Origin: Zoogloea sp.
Lineage (GTDB): Bacteria > Pseudomonadota > Gammaproteobacteria > Burkholderiales > Rhodocyclaceae
Assembly: GCA_016703645.1 (NCBI GenBank)
Contig: JADJBR010000007.1
Coordinates: 1,302,001 to 1,366,000 of the forward strand
DNA length: 64,000 nucleotides
Reading direction: 5' to 3'
In this document: positions 54,215 to 62,164 of the stretch, in pieces
Layout: each line of letters opens with the position of its first letter
How positions within the stretch are numbered: position 1 is the first letter of the stretch
Notes under the pieces: model-generated
The model's database searches: none
Told to the model about the DNA's origin: nothing
What the model saw: the letters and a program-made list of their open reading frames with translations, nothing else
Made by a program: the position numbers and the translations under genes

Positions 54215-55336
54215 ATGAAGTTCCACCGCATGCTGGCCCTTGCCAGCGCACTGGCCATGTTTGGCCTGCCCGCGCCCCACCCCGCCCAAGCCGCTGAACC
54301 CTCCACGGCAATTGCACCAAAGGAGGGCTGGTACCACCAACTCGTGAACGCCAGCTTTGTAGCCGGCTACGCCATCCTCCCGAAGCCCGACGGGGTGATG
54401 ATCATCGACTCCCGTCCCACCGCGCGCAAATACGACCTGGGGCACATTCCGACCGCCATCAACATCCCGGACAGCCAGTTCGAGAAGCTCCTCGACAAAC
54501 TCCCTGCCGACAAGGACACCCTGCTGATCTTCTACTGCGACGGCCCCGAATGCCTGCTCAGCCACAACTCGGCCTTCAAGGCGGAGAAGCTTGGCTATAC
54601 CCGTGTCCATGTCTATGCCGCCGGCTATCCGGACTGGCTCAAGCAGGGCCACATCGGCGCGGTCTCGGTTCCGTACATCAAGAAACTGCAGGATGAAGGG
54701 GCACCCATGACGCTGATCGACTCCCGCCCCAAGGAACGTAAATATGACAAGGGACACATCCCCGGGGCCATCAGCATTCCGGACCTGCAGTTCGACAAGC
54801 TCGTGGATCGCCTCCCCGCCGACAAGGCAAGCCCGCTCTACTTCTACTGTGAAGGTCTCACCTGCACGCTCAGCTCCGACTCCGCCGCACGGGCCGTGAA
54901 ACTGGGCTATACGCGGGTGAAGGTGGTGCCCGAAGGCTACCCTGAATGGGTTCGTCGCTACGGCCCCGGCCCCACCACCGAGGCGCCTGCCAAGCCGGCA
55001 ATCCAGGTCGGACGCGACACCAGCACCATCACCGTGGCCTCCTTCGAGCGAATCTACCGCCAGGCGCCCGACACCATCCACCTGGTCGACGTGCGCGATC
55101 CCGCGGAATTCGCGAAGGGCAGTTTCAAGGGGGCGCTGAATTTTCCCGTCAAGACCCTCGAGAGCCGCATCGCCGAGCTGCCGTCCGACAAGCCCATCGT
55201 GTTTTTCTGCGGGGCGGGCGGGCGTAGCGGGGATGCCCATGACCTGGCCAAGCAGTTGCGGCCCCAGCTCGTAACCTACTTCATCGACGCCGAGATCAAA
55301 TGGGCCGCCGACGGCGGCTACACCATCACAGAGTGA
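54215..55336 (+). CDS. periplasmic triple-rhodanese protein
   Basis: The 373-residue protein has a signal peptide (MLALASALAMFGLPAPHPAQ, then AA) and three rhodanese domains in tandem. Domains 1 and 2 are near copies: VMIIDSRPTARKYDLGHIPT and LIDSRPKERKYDKGHIPGAI, with active-site loops FYCDGPECLLS and FYCEGLTCTLS. Domain 3 has the classic VDVRDPAEFAKGSFKGALNF and FFCGAGGRSGDA (CxxGxRS). Rhodaneses carry persulfide sulfur on the loop Cys. With fccAB and sox next door, a role in periplasmic sulfane-sulfur transfer is likely but inferred. It is followed by a terminator-like hairpin. Confidence 0.88.
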   Translation: MKFHRMLALASALAMFGLPAPHPAQAAEPSTAIAPKEGWYHQLVNASFVAGYAILPKPDGVMIIDSRPTARKYDLGHIPTAINIPDSQFEKLLDKLPADKDTLLIFYCDGPECLLSHNSAFKAEKLGYTRVHVYAAGYPDWLKQGHIGAVSVPYIKKLQDEGAPMTLIDSRPKERKYDKGHIPGAISIPDLQFDKLVDRLPADKASPLYFYCEGLTCTLSSDSAARAVKLGYTRVKVVPEGYPEWVRRYGPGPTTEAPAKPAIQVGRDTSTITVASFERIYRQAPDTIHLVDVRDPAEFAKGSFKGALNFPVKTLESRIAELPSDKPIVFFCGAGGRSGDAHDLAKQLRPQLVTYFIDAEIKWAADGGYTITE

Positions 55337-55344
55337 TGCCGGCA

Positions 55345-55373
55345 ACGGTCGCCTGCCAAGGGCGGGCGACCGT
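55345..55373. terminator. hairpin between convergent rhodanese and fccB genes
   Basis: ACGGTCGCC (55345-55353) pairs with GGCGACCGT (55365-55373), with partial pairing continuing into the loop. It sits 9 bp after the rhodanese stop and 44 bp from the fccB stop. There is no long T-tract, so it may act as a bidirectional terminator or an RNA end stabiliser. Confidence 0.55.
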
Positions 55374-55417
55374 CCATCCTTGCCGCGACTGGCGTCGTCG
55401 GCACCTACGGATGAGGC

Positions 55418-56695
55418 TCAGACCAACATGTCGGCCCAGATGTTGCGGGCCCAGGACAGCGCATACTTGCCCTCCAGCTCATTGGCCGCCGCCGACACGC
55501 CACCCGCACCCTGCACCGGCATCACCGTCTTCTTCGCCGCATCGTAGAGATGAACCGAAGAAACGTGGATCACGTTCTTTGAATCCACGAAGCTGTAGCA
55601 GGTGTTCATCACCAGGGGCGTCGAACTGGGCGCCTCGCCCGCCAGCAGATTGATGATGGCTGCTGCTGTCACCTTGGCGTGCTGGTTGGCCATGTGGCCC
55701 GACTTGGGCATGGTGGGTGCCGGGAAGATGGCATCGCCGATCACATGCACACCCGGGGTATTCACCGACTCGAAGCTCAGCCAGTCGATATCCACCCAGC
55801 GGTTGTTGATCAGCTTGATGCCCGACTTCGCGGCGATGTCGCCGGCACGCTGGGGCGGCACCACGTTGAGCACATCCGCCTTGACCTTGTCGAACTCCAG
55901 CACCGCCGTCCGGCTGGCTGCATCCACTTCACGCAGCTCGCTGTTCGGGCGATATTCGAGAATGCCCTTGTACTTCTCGAAGGCCTTGGTGAACAGCCCC
56001 TTCTTCGAGGTGATTTCCTCGTTGGCATCCAGCACCAGCACCTTGGACTTCGGCTTGGTCTTCTGCAGGTAGTTGGCCACCAGGCAGGCCCGCTCATAGG
56101 GCCCCGGCGGGCAACGGTAGGGCGCCTTGGGAATGCTCAGGGCATAGACCCCGCCATCCTTCATGTCCTCCAGTTGCTTGCGCAGGGCCACAGTCTGGGC
56201 ACCCGCCTTCCAGGCGTGCAACACGGTGTCGCGGGCTGCCTCGGTCTCCAGCCCCGGCACCTGGTCATACATGAACTCGATACCCGGAGAGAGCACGAGC
56301 CGGTCATAGGAAAGCACGCCCCCCGACGCCAGGGTGAGCTTGCGGGCACCGGCATCCACCGCCGTCACGGTGTCCTGCAGCACCTTCACGCCCCAGGTGT
56401 TGCGCAGGCCGTCATAGCTCATGGTGATGTCGGCCATCTGCTTGTCGCCGCCGATCACCAGATTGGAAATGGGGCAGGAGATGAACTGGGGACTGCGCTC
56501 GACGAGGGTCACATCCACCCCCATCTGGCTCCACATCCGCAGGTATTTGGCGACGGTGGCACCGCCAAAGCCGCCCCCCACCACGACCACATGGCCACGG
56601 GCCTTGGATCCCATCGCGCAACCGGACAGACCCGGCAAGGCCACCACGCCACCGGCCAATGCGGCGCCCTTCAGAAACTCACGTCGATTCCACAT
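55418..56695 (-). CDS. fccB: flavocytochrome c sulfide dehydrogenase flavoprotein subunit
   Basis: The 425-residue protein has a Tat signal (RREFLKGAALAGGVVALPGL), the FAD-binding GHVVVVGGGFGGATVAKYLR and the FccB/SQR-type redox Cys pair in SPQFISCPISNLVIGG and APYRCPPGPYERACL. GVHVIGDAIFPAPTMPKSGH and the C-terminal CYSFVDSKNVIHV are family typical. It oxidises sulfide in the periplasm and passes electrons to the FccA heme. It lies 11 bp after fccA on the minus strand, divergent from the sox operon. Confidence 0.92.
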   Translation of the reverse strand: MWNRREFLKGAALAGGVVALPGLSGCAMGSKARGHVVVVGGGFGGATVAKYLRMWSQMGVDVTLVERSPQFISCPISNLVIGGDKQMADITMSYDGLRNTWGVKVLQDTVTAVDAGARKLTLASGGVLSYDRLVLSPGIEFMYDQVPGLETEAARDTVLHAWKAGAQTVALRKQLEDMKDGGVYALSIPKAPYRCPPGPYERACLVANYLQKTKPKSKVLVLDANEEITSKKGLFTKAFEKYKGILEYRPNSELREVDAASRTAVLEFDKVKADVLNVVPPQRAGDIAAKSGIKLINNRWVDIDWLSFESVNTPGVHVIGDAIFPAPTMPKSGHMANQHAKVTAAAIINLLAGEAPSSTPLVMNTCYSFVDSKNVIHVSSVHLYDAAKKTVMPVQGAGGVSAAANELEGKYALSWARNIWADMLV

Positions 56696-56706
56696 GCTGC
56701 GCCCCT

Positions 56707-57021
56707 TCACTTGCGGGCGGCGAAGTAAGCCGCCACCAGCTCGAGTTGTGCCTCGGTATAGCCCTTGGAAATCTGGTGCATGATCGTCGCCGGCTTGGCG
56801 CCCGAACGGAAATCCATCAGTTTCTGCATGAGCTTGGCCTTGTCGGTACCGGCCAGGGCCTCTGCCCCGGAGCCCGCCACTGCCTTGCCGTCGGTGCCAT
56901 GGCAGTTGGCACAGGTGGCGGCCAGATTGCGGGCCAGGTTGGGGTCGGCTTTTTCTTCGGCGTGCACGGCACCCATCGCACCGATCAGCCCCACGGCCAA
57001 AGTCCATCGAAGCAGCTTCAT
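56707..57021 (-). CDS. fccA: flavocytochrome c sulfide dehydrogenase cytochrome subunit (monoheme)
   Basis: The 104-residue cytochrome has a signal peptide (LLRWTLAVGLIGAMGAVHA), one heme site (LAATCANCHGTDGKAV) and a distal Met candidate in PATIMHQISKGY, as in small class-I cytochromes of Fcc or SoxE type. It is the electron acceptor of FccB. ATG 57021, with a GGAGGAGAGACA region upstream, is chosen over an earlier in-frame start that would disturb the signal peptide. The adjacent fccB gene fixes the identity. Confidence 0.88.
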   Translation of the reverse strand: MKLLRWTLAVGLIGAMGAVHAEEKADPNLARNLAATCANCHGTDGKAVAGSGAEALAGTDKAKLMQKLMDFRSGAKPATIMHQISKGYTEAQLELVAAYFAARK

Positions 57022-57171
57022 TGTCTCTCCTCCTTGATTCCGCCGAAGCGGTAAGCGATCAGTTTGCACTGCGTATTGTTCTCCGCAGCAACCTGCCGCA
57101 GCAAGCCGCCATGGCCGTCGAAACGCGGCCTATTTGATCCATGTCGTATTGCATCGCAACAATATTAGCAA

Positions 57172-57198
57172 TTGACGATATTAGTGTATGGTTATAAA
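57172..57198 (+). promoter_or_regulatory. candidate sox operon promoter
   Basis: TTGACG (57172-57177) and TATAAA (57193-57198) are spaced by 15 bp (16 if ATAAAT is used), in a strikingly AT-rich island within the 272-bp fccA-soxC divergent region. An imperfect palindromic run (ATATTAG...GATATTAG) overlaps the -35 and could be an ArsR/SoxR-type operator. The regulator is not encoded in this window. Confidence 0.5.
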
Positions 57199-57293
57199 TT
57201 GTTTTAGATCAAGGGGGGCGAGACCGGTCGACGGCACGCACAGACGATTCCTCCCGCGATTCCAACATCTGGAGACTGAGGGAGAGACAATTC

Positions 57294-58640
57294 ATGGCCG
57301 ACCAGCCAACCCAGAGGGGCCGGGTACGTCCCGCGCCCGAGAACTTTCTGACCGAGACGGACATCATCGCGGTCAAGGAAGGCCGACGCGACTTTCTGCG
57401 CAACGCCCTGCTCACCGCCTCCGCCACCCTTGCCGGTGGCGCCACGGCCCGGGCGGCCGACGGGGATCCCAACATCCTCACTCTGCCCGCCTGGACCACC
57501 AGCCTCGGCCAGCCGGTCGCGGCACGCCCCTATGGTCTGCCCTCCCAATACGAGAAGGGCCTGCAGCGCCGGGAGTCCCCGGGGTTGACCCGGATGCCAC
57601 AGGTATCCGTGTCCTTCGCGCCGCTGCAAGGGCTGTTCGGCATCATCACGCCGTCCGGCCTGCATTTCGAGCGCCATCACCAGGGCTGGGTAGACATCGA
57701 TCCTTCCAAGCACCGCCTGATGGTGCATGGCACCGAAGACGGCTTTGTACGGCAACCCAAGGTCTATACCGTCGACGACATCCTGCGCCTGCCCCCTGTG
57801 TCACGCATGCACTTCATCGAGTGCGGCGCCAACACCGGTATGGAGTGGGGCAACGTGGCCGTGCCGACCGTGCAGTACAGCCACGGCATGCTGTCCTGCT
57901 CTGAGTTCACCGGCGTTCCCCTGCGGCTGATCCTCGAAGACTGCGGTATCGACTGGAAGAAGGCGAAGTACGTCCTTGCCGAAGGCGCCGACGGTTCATC
58001 CATGACCCGCACCATCCCCATCGAACTGGTCCAGTCCGACGAAGTCCTCGTCGCCTACGGCCAGAACGGCGAAATGCTGCGCCCCGAAAACGGCTACCCC
58101 CTGCGCCTCGTCGTACCCGGCGTCCAGGGTGTCAGCTGGGTCAAGTGGCTGCGCCGCATTGAGGTGGGCGACAAGCCCTGGGCCACCAAGGACGAGGCCA
58201 TCCACTACATCGACCTCATGCCCGACGGCCAGCACCGGCAATACACCTCGGTGCAGGAGTGCAAGTCGGTGATCACCACCCCGTCGGGTGGCCAGATCCT
58301 CCTCGACAAAGGCTTCTACAACATCTCCGGGCTGGCCTGGTCCGGGCGCGGCAAGATCAAGCGCGTGGATGTCTCCACCGATGGCGGCATCAACTGGCGC
58401 CCGGCCCGCATTGAAGGCCCGGTCAACTCCAAATGCCTGACCCGCTTCAACATCGACTGGGTGTGGGACGGCAAGCCCGCCATCCTCCAGTCCCGGGCCA
58501 TGGACGAAACCGGCTACGTGCAACCGGGCTACGGCCAGCTACGGGCGGTGCGCGGCAGCAAATCGATCTATCACAACAACGCCATCCAGTCGTGGAAGGT
58601 GACCGAAGGCGGGGAGGTGAGCAATGTCCAGGTTCTTTAA
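57294..58640 (+). CDS. soxC: sulfite dehydrogenase molybdopterin subunit SoxC
   Basis: The 448-residue SoxC has a Tat signal (RRDFLRNALLTASATLAGG) and a sulfite-oxidase-type Mo domain: FERHHQGWVDIDPSKHRLMV, MHFIECGANTGMEWGN with the Mo-ligating Cys, PLRLVVPGVQGVSWVKWLRR and the C-terminal dimerisation part (KRVDVSTDGGINWRPARIEG). With SoxD it forms Sox(CD)2, oxidising the sulfane sulfur on SoxY and yielding six electrons. GGGAGAGA precedes ATG 57294. It is the first gene of soxCDYZAXB and overlaps soxD by 17 bp. Confidence 0.95.
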   Translation: MADQPTQRGRVRPAPENFLTETDIIAVKEGRRDFLRNALLTASATLAGGATARAADGDPNILTLPAWTTSLGQPVAARPYGLPSQYEKGLQRRESPGLTRMPQVSVSFAPLQGLFGIITPSGLHFERHHQGWVDIDPSKHRLMVHGTEDGFVRQPKVYTVDDILRLPPVSRMHFIECGANTGMEWGNVAVPTVQYSHGMLSCSEFTGVPLRLILEDCGIDWKKAKYVLAEGADGSSMTRTIPIELVQSDEVLVAYGQNGEMLRPENGYPLRLVVPGVQGVSWVKWLRRIEVGDKPWATKDEAIHYIDLMPDGQHRQYTSVQECKSVITTPSGGQILLDKGFYNISGLAWSGRGKIKRVDVSTDGGINWRPARIEGPVNSKCLTRFNIDWVWDGKPAILQSRAMDETGYVQPGYGQLRAVRGSKSIYHNNAIQSWKVTEGGEVSNVQVL

Positions 58641-59709
58641 GGCCTCTCTGAGCGGTGCCCTGGTGCTGGCCTTCGCCACCCTCGCAGGTGGTACTGCCTG
58701 GGCCGACGGAAAGTACAGCGGTGTCGGGCGTCCGGCCACCCGGGCCGAAATCCACGCCTGGGATATTGATGTACGCCCCGACTTCAAGGGCCTGCGCCCG
58801 GGCAGCGGCAGCGTGGACCAGGGCCAGGAAGTATGGGAAGCCAAATGTGCCTCCTGCCATGGCAGCTTCGGCGAGTCCAACGAGGTGCACACGCCGCTGA
58901 TCGGTGGCACCACCAAGGACGACATCAAGACGGGTCACGTGCTGTCCCTGGTCAAGGGCGATGCCCCCCAGCGCAGCGCCATCATGAAGGTCGCCACGGT
59001 ATCCACCCTGTTCGACTACATCAACCGGGCCATGCCCCTCACCTCGCCCAAGTCCCTGAGCAACGACGAGGTTTACGGGCTGGTGGCCTATCTGCTCAAT
59101 CTGGCGGAAATCGTGCCCGCCGACTTTGTTCTGACCGACAAGAACATCGCCGAGGCCCAGGCGCGCATGCCCAACCGCAATGGCATGAGCACCGACCACG
59201 GCATGTGGCCAGGCGCCCCGGCATCAAAGGGCGGCATCGGCAACGGCGGCAAGCCTGATGTAAAGAACACGGCCTGCATGAGCAACTGCAAGACGGAGGT
59301 GAAGGTCGCCTCCTTGCTGCCGGTCTATGCCGAAACCGCCCACGGCAACCTGGCCGAACAGAACCGTGCGGTGGGTCCGGTGCGGGGCAAGGACACCAGT
59401 GGCAAGGCAGCAGCAGTTGCTGCGGCCCCCGCCCCCCTGAGTGAGAACGCCGCAGCGGCCAAGCTTGCCAACGACAACGGCTGCATGGCCTGTCACGGCG
59501 TCGCCAACAAGATCGTCGGCCCCGGCTACAACGAGGTCGTGGCCAAGTACAAGGGGCAGGCCGATGCCGAGGCGAAGCTTGTCGCCAAGGTCAAGGCCGG
59601 CGGTCAGGGCGTGTGGGGTGCAGTCCCCATGCCCCCCCAGGGCCACCTCAAGGACGGGGACATCCGCAGCCTCGTCAAATGGATTCTGTCGGGCGCCAAG
59701 GCCCAGTAA
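58624..59709 (+). CDS. soxD: SoxD diheme cytochrome c subunit of sulfur dehydrogenase
   Basis: The 361-residue exported cytochrome (signal ASLSGALVLAFATLAGGTAW) has a first heme site WEAKCASCHGSFGE and a second NDNGCMACHGVANKIVGPGY, joined by an Ala/Pro linker. Sequences such as AWDIDVRPDFKGLRPGSGSV are characteristic of SoxD. It accepts electrons from SoxC. The start lies inside the end of soxC. A second-domain core (CMACHG to LVKWILSGAK) matches class-I cytochromes, as in SoxD proteins that retain two hemes. Confidence 0.93.
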   Translation: MSRFFKASLSGALVLAFATLAGGTAWADGKYSGVGRPATRAEIHAWDIDVRPDFKGLRPGSGSVDQGQEVWEAKCASCHGSFGESNEVHTPLIGGTTKDDIKTGHVLSLVKGDAPQRSAIMKVATVSTLFDYINRAMPLTSPKSLSNDEVYGLVAYLLNLAEIVPADFVLTDKNIAEAQARMPNRNGMSTDHGMWPGAPASKGGIGNGGKPDVKNTACMSNCKTEVKVASLLPVYAETAHGNLAEQNRAVGPVRGKDTSGKAAAVAAAPAPLSENAAAAKLANDNGCMACHGVANKIVGPGYNEVVAKYKGQADAEAKLVAKVKAGGQGVWGAVPMPPQGHLKDGDIRSLVKWILSGAKAQ

Positions 59710-59736
59710 ATGCCGATCAACCTAGGAGAGAGACAC

Positions 59737-60204
59737 ATGAACATGCAACGCCGTGAAGCACTCAAGGCGGGTGGCGGGCTGGGCCTGTTCGGCCTGCTGG
59801 CCGCCGCCGGCCTGATCACCCCGAGCCAGGCCCGCGCTGAATGGAACAAGTCGGCCTTCGACGCCAAGACCATTGAGGAAACCCTGAAAGCTCTGGGTGC
59901 CACCGGAGCCCAGAGCTCCACGGACATCCAGATCACCGCCCCGGACATTGCCGAGAACGGCGCCGTGGTTCCGGTGGGGGTGGTTTCGGCCCTGGCCGGG
60001 GTCGAGGTCATCGCCCTCCTCATCGAGAAGAACCCCAACCCGCTGGCGGCCAGCTTCACCCTGCCGGCCGGCACGGAAGCCTCGGTGCAGACCCGGGTCA
60101 AGATGGGCCAGACCTCCGACGTCATCGCCGTCGTCAAGGTCGGCGGGAAGTTCATCATGACCAAGAAGGAAATCAAGGTCACCCTCGGTGGCTGCGGCGG
60201 CTGA
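59737..60204 (+). CDS. soxY: thiosulfate-carrier protein SoxY
   Basis: The 155-residue protein has a Tat signal (RREALKAGGGLGLFGLLAAA) and ends in KVTLGGCGG, the swinging-arm C-terminus whose Cys carries the sulfur substrate through the Sox cycle. The domain DIQITAPDIAENGAVVPVG matches SoxY. AGGAGAGA upstream supports ATG 59737; an earlier in-frame ATG at 59710 would add nine residues before the twin arginines. It pairs with SoxZ, encoded 37 bp downstream. Confidence 0.95.
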   Translation: MNMQRREALKAGGGLGLFGLLAAAGLITPSQARAEWNKSAFDAKTIEETLKALGATGAQSSTDIQITAPDIAENGAVVPVGVVSALAGVEVIALLIEKNPNPLAASFTLPAGTEASVQTRVKMGQTSDVIAVVKVGGKFIMTKKEIKVTLGGCGG

Positions 60205-60241
60205 ACCCCGGCACGAACCCGATTCGGAAAAGGAATAGAAA

Positions 60242-60553
60242 ATGGCAGATCCCATGAAGATTCGCGCTAGCGCGAAGGACGGCATCACCGAAGTAAAGGT
60301 GCTGATGAGCCACGAGATGGAAACCGGGCAACGCAAGGACTCCTCCGGCAACCTGGTCCCGGCCCATTTCATCACCGAGCTGTCGGCCGAGCACAACGGC
60401 AAGCAGGTGCTGGCAGCACAGTTCGGCACCGCCGTGTCCAAGAACCCCTACCTGGCCTTCAAGTTCAAGGGCGGCGCCAAGGGTGACAAGCTGGCCGTGA
60501 GCTGGATGGACAACAAGGGCGAGAAGCGCACCGACGAGGTCGCCATCAACTGA
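60242..60553 (+). CDS. soxZ: sulfur-compound chelating protein SoxZ
   Basis: The 103-residue protein without signal peptide is typical SoxZ: MKIRASAKDGITEVKVLMSH, ETGQRKDSSGNLVPAHFI and KGDKLAVSWMDNKGEKRTDE. It is an immunoglobulin-like partner of SoxY and is exported with it by the Tat route. AAAAGGAATAG lies upstream of the ATG. A strong GC hairpin follows the gene. Confidence 0.95.
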   Translation: MADPMKIRASAKDGITEVKVLMSHEMETGQRKDSSGNLVPAHFITELSAEHNGKQVLAAQFGTAVSKNPYLAFKFKGGAKGDKLAVSWMDNKGEKRTDEVAIN

Positions 60554-60563
60554 TCAGCAATTT

Positions 60564-60596
60564 CCGTCGCCACGGCCGATCCTGCCGTGGCGACGG
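60564..60596 (+). terminator. strong hairpin between soxZ and soxA
   Basis: CCGTCGCCACGG (60564-60575) and CCGTGGCGACGG (60585-60596) form a perfect 12-bp GC stem. No T-tract follows, and the operon continues in the same orientation after 76 bp. It probably stabilises the upstream mRNA or partly terminates, raising soxYZ over soxAXB. Confidence 0.55.
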
Positions 60597-60672
60597 TGGC
60601 GCATCGCAGATGCAGCCCCATCATCAGACCGCCCCGAGGCGGCATTTCATACCCCACGAAGGAGGAAGATCG

Positions 60673-61479
60673 ATGCGCGCAAGACTGCAGGCCGTCCTTG
60701 CGACGGCCGCACTGGTTCTGGCCGGCTCGGCACTGGCCCAGGACTCGACCATGGACGAGATCGCCAAGTACCGGGAGATGCTGGCAGACGGCAACCCCGC
60801 CGAGCTGTTCGAACTGAAGGGCGAGGCCCTGTGGAAGAAAGCCCGTGGCCCCAAGAACGCCAGCCTTGAGCAATGCGACATGGGTCTGGGACCGGGCAAG
60901 CTTGACGGGGCCTACGCCCAACTGCCCCGCTATTTCCCCGACACCCGGAAGGTGATGGACGTGGAGTCCCGCCTCGTCCATTGCATGGTCAGCCTCCAGG
61001 GCTTCAAGGAAGAGGACGTCACCCGACAGTGGTTCTCCCGCCCGGGCAAGGAGTCCGACATCGAAGCGCTGGTCACCTACATCGGCGCCAAGTCCAACGG
61101 AATGAAGATCGATGTGCCGGCGCGCCACCCCGAAGAAGCCCGCATGGCCAAGGTGGGCGAGTACATCTTCTACCGTCGCAGCGGCCCGCAGGATTTCTCC
61201 TGTTCCATCTGTCACGGCCAGAACGACAAGCGCATCCGCCTTCAGGATCTGGGCAATCTCACCACCCAGGCCGGCGCGGGCGTCGCCATGTCCACCTGGC
61301 CCTCCTACCGGGTCTCCCAGGGTGCCATGTGGACCATGCAGCGGCGCCTGATCGACTGCATGCGCCAGGCCCGCTGGCCCGAGCCCAAATACCTGTCCGA
61401 CTCGGTGATCGCCCTGCAGGTGTATCTGCAGAAGAATGCCAGCGGCACCGTCATGCAGACCCCCGGCATCAAGCGCTGA
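60673..61479 (+). CDS. soxA: SoxA cytochrome c subunit of the SoxAX thiosulfate-binding enzyme
   Basis: The 268-residue exported SoxA (signal RLQAVLATAALVLAGSALAQ) has one heme site, DFSCSICHGQNDKRI, and the active-site Cys ligand in RRLIDCMRQARWPEP. The N-terminal half keeps Cys in LEQCDMGLG and RLVHCMVSLQG but lacks a second CxxCH, so it is the monoheme type. SoxAX couples thiosulfate to SoxY. A very good GGAGGAAG precedes ATG 60673. Confidence 0.95.
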   Translation: MRARLQAVLATAALVLAGSALAQDSTMDEIAKYREMLADGNPAELFELKGEALWKKARGPKNASLEQCDMGLGPGKLDGAYAQLPRYFPDTRKVMDVESRLVHCMVSLQGFKEEDVTRQWFSRPGKESDIEALVTYIGAKSNGMKIDVPARHPEEARMAKVGEYIFYRRSGPQDFSCSICHGQNDKRIRLQDLGNLTTQAGAGVAMSTWPSYRVSQGAMWTMQRRLIDCMRQARWPEPKYLSDSVIALQVYLQKNASGTVMQTPGIKR

Positions 61480-61491
61480 GAGGACACCACC

Positions 61492-62148
61492 ATGCACAAG
61501 ACCCTCATCGCCGCCACCCTTGCCCTGCTCGCCAGCCTGCCCGCCCATGCCCAGGAACGGACCCCTTCCGGCGCCGCCAGCGTAAAGAACGACGTGTCAA
61601 AGCAGGCCGAACAGATCTTCCGCAGCTCCTTCCGCGGCGACAACCCCAAGTTCTGGATGGACCGCCTCGAGCAGGATGACGCCATGCGCCTGTGCAGCCA
61701 GTACCGGGACAATCCGCCCGCCAAGCTGCGCCAGAAGATCGAACTGGCCCAAAAGGCCACGATCCGTTACCCCGTGGATGGCAAGCTCATCGGCGACTGG
61801 AAGGAAGGCGAAAAGCTCGCCTCCAGCGGCCGCGGCGGACACATCGGCTTCATCCAGCCCGACGCCCCGATGACCCCCCGCGGCGGCAACTGCTATGCCT
61901 GCCACCAGCTGGCCAAGAAGGAAGTGGCTTACGGCACCATCGGCCCCACCCTGCACCACTTCGGCAAGCTGCGCGGCGCCAGCGACGACATCATCAAGTA
62001 CGCCTACGACAAGATCTACAACTCCAACGCCTTCACCGCCTGCACCAACATGCCGCGTTTCGGGCTGCACAACTGGCTGACCCCGGAGCAGATCACCCAC
62101 ATCGTCGCCTTCCTGGTCGATCCCGAATCGCCCGTGAACAAAGACTGA
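61492..62148 (+). CDS. soxX: SoxX cytochrome c subunit
   Basis: The 218-residue protein has a signal peptide (KTLIAATLALLASLPAHAQE), the heme site GGNCYACHQLAKKEV and a distal Met in TACTNMPRFGLHNWLTPEQI, the SoxX hallmark. It is longer than minimal SoxX because of an N-terminal helical extension (KQAEQIFRSSFRGDNPKFW). It forms the heterodimer with SoxA, encoded 12 bp upstream. Confidence 0.94.
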   Translation: MHKTLIAATLALLASLPAHAQERTPSGAASVKNDVSKQAEQIFRSSFRGDNPKFWMDRLEQDDAMRLCSQYRDNPPAKLRQKIELAQKATIRYPVDGKLIGDWKEGEKLASSGRGGHIGFIQPDAPMTPRGGNCYACHQLAKKEVAYGTIGPTLHHFGKLRGASDDIIKYAYDKIYNSNAFTACTNMPRFGLHNWLTPEQITHIVAFLVDPESPVNKD

Positions 62149-62164
62149 CAATGGAGCCCACCGC

